This document shows positions 62,546 through 64,000 of a stretch of 64,000 nucleotides of DNA, one piece after another; the first letter of the stretch is position 1, and the number at the start of each line of letters is the position of its first letter. This stretch comes from Flavobacterium lipolyticum (lineage in GTDB: Bacteria > Bacteroidota > Bacteroidia > Flavobacteriales > Flavobacteriaceae). The DNA is taken from positions 620,001 through 684,000 of the forward strand of contig NZ_JAJJMN010000002.1 of NCBI RefSeq assembly GCF_020905335.1, read 5' to 3'. A program made the position numbers and the translations under genes. Under the pieces are notes generated by a model. That model saw only the letters and a list, made by a program, of their open reading frames with translations, had not been told where the DNA came from and did no database searches.

Positions 62546-63379
62546 TTATTTCGCTTGTTTCTTCATTTCTTTTTCAATCATATCATAGAATTGATCGATT
62601 TTTGGCATAACCACAATACGAGTTCTTCTATTACGGGCTTTGTTCTCAGCACTATCATTAGCTACTAATGGTACATAAGAACTTCTACCGGCAGCGATTA
62701 ATTTAGCAGGGTTTACACCAAGTTCATTGCTTAATACACGAACGATTGAAGTAGAACGTTTAACACTTAAATCCCAGTTGTCTAAGATAATTCCATTACT
62801 TTTGTAAGGAACGTCATCTGTGTGACCTTCAACCATACATTCAAAATCAGGTTTGTCGTTCACTACTTTAGCAACTTTAGCCAAAACAGATTTTGCTTTG
62901 TCGCTCACGTCATAACTTCCACTTTTGAATAATAATTTATCAGCGATAGAAATAAATACAACTCCTTTTTCTACGTTGATTTCGATATCCGGATCATTGA
63001 TTCCAACAGCTCCTTTTAAGCTTGTAACTAAAGCTAAAGTCACACTGTCTTTCTTAGTTAATGCATCCTGAAGTCTAGATATTTTTAAATCTTTTTCTTT
63101 TAAACTTTCTAAAGATTTCTCAAGATTTTCAGCTCCTTTAGTAGTTAAAACAGTTAAGTCTTTAGAAGTACTGATTAAATCCTGATTGTGTTGTTTATAG
63201 CTTTCAGCAGTTGCTGCTAATCCTGCTTTTTCTTCCAAACAAGTATTTAATTTAACTGTGCAAGAGTTTAATAAATCTTGTATCTCTTTGTTCTTAGCTT
63301 CTAAAGCAGCATATTGCTTCTTCGATACACACGAAGTTAAGGCCATTAGTACTGATAGTGCGATAACTATTTTTCTCAT
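62546..63379 (-). CDS. OmpA-family peptidoglycan-binding lipoprotein
   Basis: The protein has 277 residues. The signal is lipoprotein-type (MRKIVIALSVLMALTSCVSK). Residues 25-110 form a coiled coil (YAALEAKNKEIQDLLNSCTV, LEKSLESLKEKDLKISRLQD). The C-terminal OmpA domain carries LLFKSGSYDVSDKAKSVLAK, GHTDDVPYKSN, WDLSVKRSTSIVRVL and ENKARNRRTRIVVMPK, with the peptidoglycan-binding Asp and Arg present. It ties the outer membrane to the cell wall. A TAAATTTG box is 30 bases upstream. Confidence 0.92.
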   Translation of the reverse strand: MRKIVIALSVLMALTSCVSKKQYAALEAKNKEIQDLLNSCTVKLNTCLEEKAGLAATAESYKQHNQDLISTSKDLTVLTTKGAENLEKSLESLKEKDLKISRLQDALTKKDSVTLALVTSLKGAVGINDPDIEINVEKGVVFISIADKLLFKSGSYDVSDKAKSVLAKVAKVVNDKPDFECMVEGHTDDVPYKSNGIILDNWDLSVKRSTSIVRVLSNELGVNPAKLIAAGRSSYVPLVANDSAENKARNRRTRIVVMPKIDQFYDMIEKEMKKQAK

Positions 63380-63408
63380 AGGTATTATATTTAATTAAAC
63401 GTTGATTA

Positions 63409-63416
63409 CAAATTTA
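63409..63416 (-). promoter_or_regulatory. -7 box of the OmpA-family gene
   Basis: TAAATTTG on the minus strand, 30 bases before the ATG, overlapping the end of the glycosyltransferase gene. Confidence 0.42.
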
Positions 63417-64000
63417 GTTCTTAATATTTTGATTAATGTTAAAGATTTCTTTAAATACCTGTAATTTCTTTAGGTAATACAAGTAAACGATACTTTTAAC
63501 CATATAGTATTCTTGTATCTGGAAATCTTTACGCTTTTTAAGGTATTTTAAAGATATGCTATAAAAAGAGAAATGAGCTTTCAGGATAGCATAAGTATGG
63601 CTAACCTTTCCCTGAGTGAGGAAACGGATACCCGCTATTCCGTCTAAAACCATTCGGAAGAAAATCACAAAGAACAGTCTCTTTTTAGGTAAATTCTTAA
63701 CGAGCATCAATAATGAATTTCTAAAATTTAAGAAAGTCTTTCTTGGATTTCCTTGTTGCAAAGTCGCACCTCCAACATGATAAACAGTGGAACCGGATAC
63801 GTACTTAATCACGTGTCCTTCATTTGCAGCACGCCAGCACAAATCGATTTCTTCCTGATGAGCAAAAAAGGTCTCATCAAAACCACCTAATTCATGGTAT
63901 ACTTCACTTCTGATAAAAAAACAAGCCCCCGAAGCCCAAAACAATTCACAATTATCATCATACTGCCCATTATCTTTCTCTATCGTATCAAAAATACGGC
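63414..64000 (-). CDS. Family 2 glycosyltransferase (5' part outside window)
   Basis: The frame is open to the window edge, giving about 195 residues of the C-terminal part. LFWASGACFFIRSEVYHELG, then GGFDETFFAHQEEIDLCWRA, holds the conserved ED-type catalytic region of GT2 rhamnosyltransferase-like enzymes (the H-x-E-D/E-I-D-L-C-W-R pattern). KYVSGSTVYHVGGATLQQGN and the C-terminal membrane-associated helix (LPKKRLFFVIFFRMVLDGIA) are typical of the WbbL-like group. It transfers a sugar in cell-surface polysaccharide synthesis; acceptor unknown. The apparent in-frame TTG at 63944 is internal, not the start. Confidence 0.88.
   Translation of the reverse strand, partial: RIFDTIEKDNGQYDDNCELFWASGACFFIRSEVYHELGGFDETFFAHQEEIDLCWRAANEGHVIKYVSGSTVYHVGGATLQQGNPRKTFLNFRNSLLMLVKNLPKKRLFFVIFFRMVLDGIAGIRFLTQGKVSHTYAILKAHFSFYSISLKYLKKRKDFQIQEYYMVKSIVYLYYLKKLQVFKEIFNINQNIKN

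Overview
The window looks like chromosomal DNA of a Flavobacterium-type member of the Bacteroidota. It is AT-rich. Start codons lack Shine-Dalgarno sequences, and the clearest promoters carry the flavobacterial -7 box TAnnTTTG. Several exported proteins have Bacteroidota-style lipoprotein signals, and there is a TonB receptor paired with a surface lipoprotein. PheT, RecG, UvrD/PcrA, TsaC and Apt are clear housekeeping genes. The genus is inferred from style only; no ribosomal RNA is present.

Left part (1-12 kb): a TonB-dependent receptor with a lipoprotein partner (cut by the window edge), a two-gene unit pairing an ATP-cone/nuclease fusion with a beta-CASP RNA hydrolase, a lipoprotein, a sirtuin, an amino-acid permease, a DUF1826-like protein and a cytoplasmic leucine-rich-repeat protein. 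A Tat-exported PhoD phosphatase follows.

Middle part (about 14-32.2 kb): an accessory island. It holds a RAYT (REP-associated transposase) gene flanked by oppositely oriented REP-like hairpins. The same hairpin family recurs through the island and was not noticed to the right of it. Many hairpins sit directly against truncated gene ends: the tail of a Crp/Fnr regulator, a decayed secreted-type RHS gene with thrombospondin type-3 repeats, and several toxin tips without a core. One intact 1410-residue PAAR-like RHS protein (minus strand, 26.4-30.6 kb) carries an unrelated C-terminal toxin and is followed by its probable immunity gene and a string of displaced tip/immunity cassettes. A second string lies on the plus strand at 20.4-22.8 kb. 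The island ends at two tandem tRNA-Arg(ACG) genes; the hairpin terminator of the tRNA is duplicated 1.3 kb away, as if something had inserted there.

Right part (32.6-64 kb): mainly core genes. These are apt, pheT, an RND efflux operon (adaptor, pump, TolC) with a bestrophin-like channel gene, a thioredoxin-like/degenerate-kinase/PAS cluster, recG, a beta-solenoid protein of unknown role, DUF1697, a small HExxH protein, a Dph6-like ATP pyrophosphatase, an M1 aminopeptidase, a patatin phospholipase, a TSUP permease, a UvrD/PcrA helicase, tsaC, an exported carboxypeptidase-regulatory-domain protein, an OmpA-family protein and a partial glycosyltransferase. Two intergenic tandem arrays stand out: twelve units of about 58 bp at 45.8-46.5 kb, and four units of about 135 bp at 55.9-56.4 kb that include the 3' end of the adjacent gene.

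The best candidate for something new is the island: a RAYT and its hairpin family intermixed with RHS toxin tips, immunity genes and captured gene ends. Second is the ATP-cone/nuclease plus beta-CASP pair.
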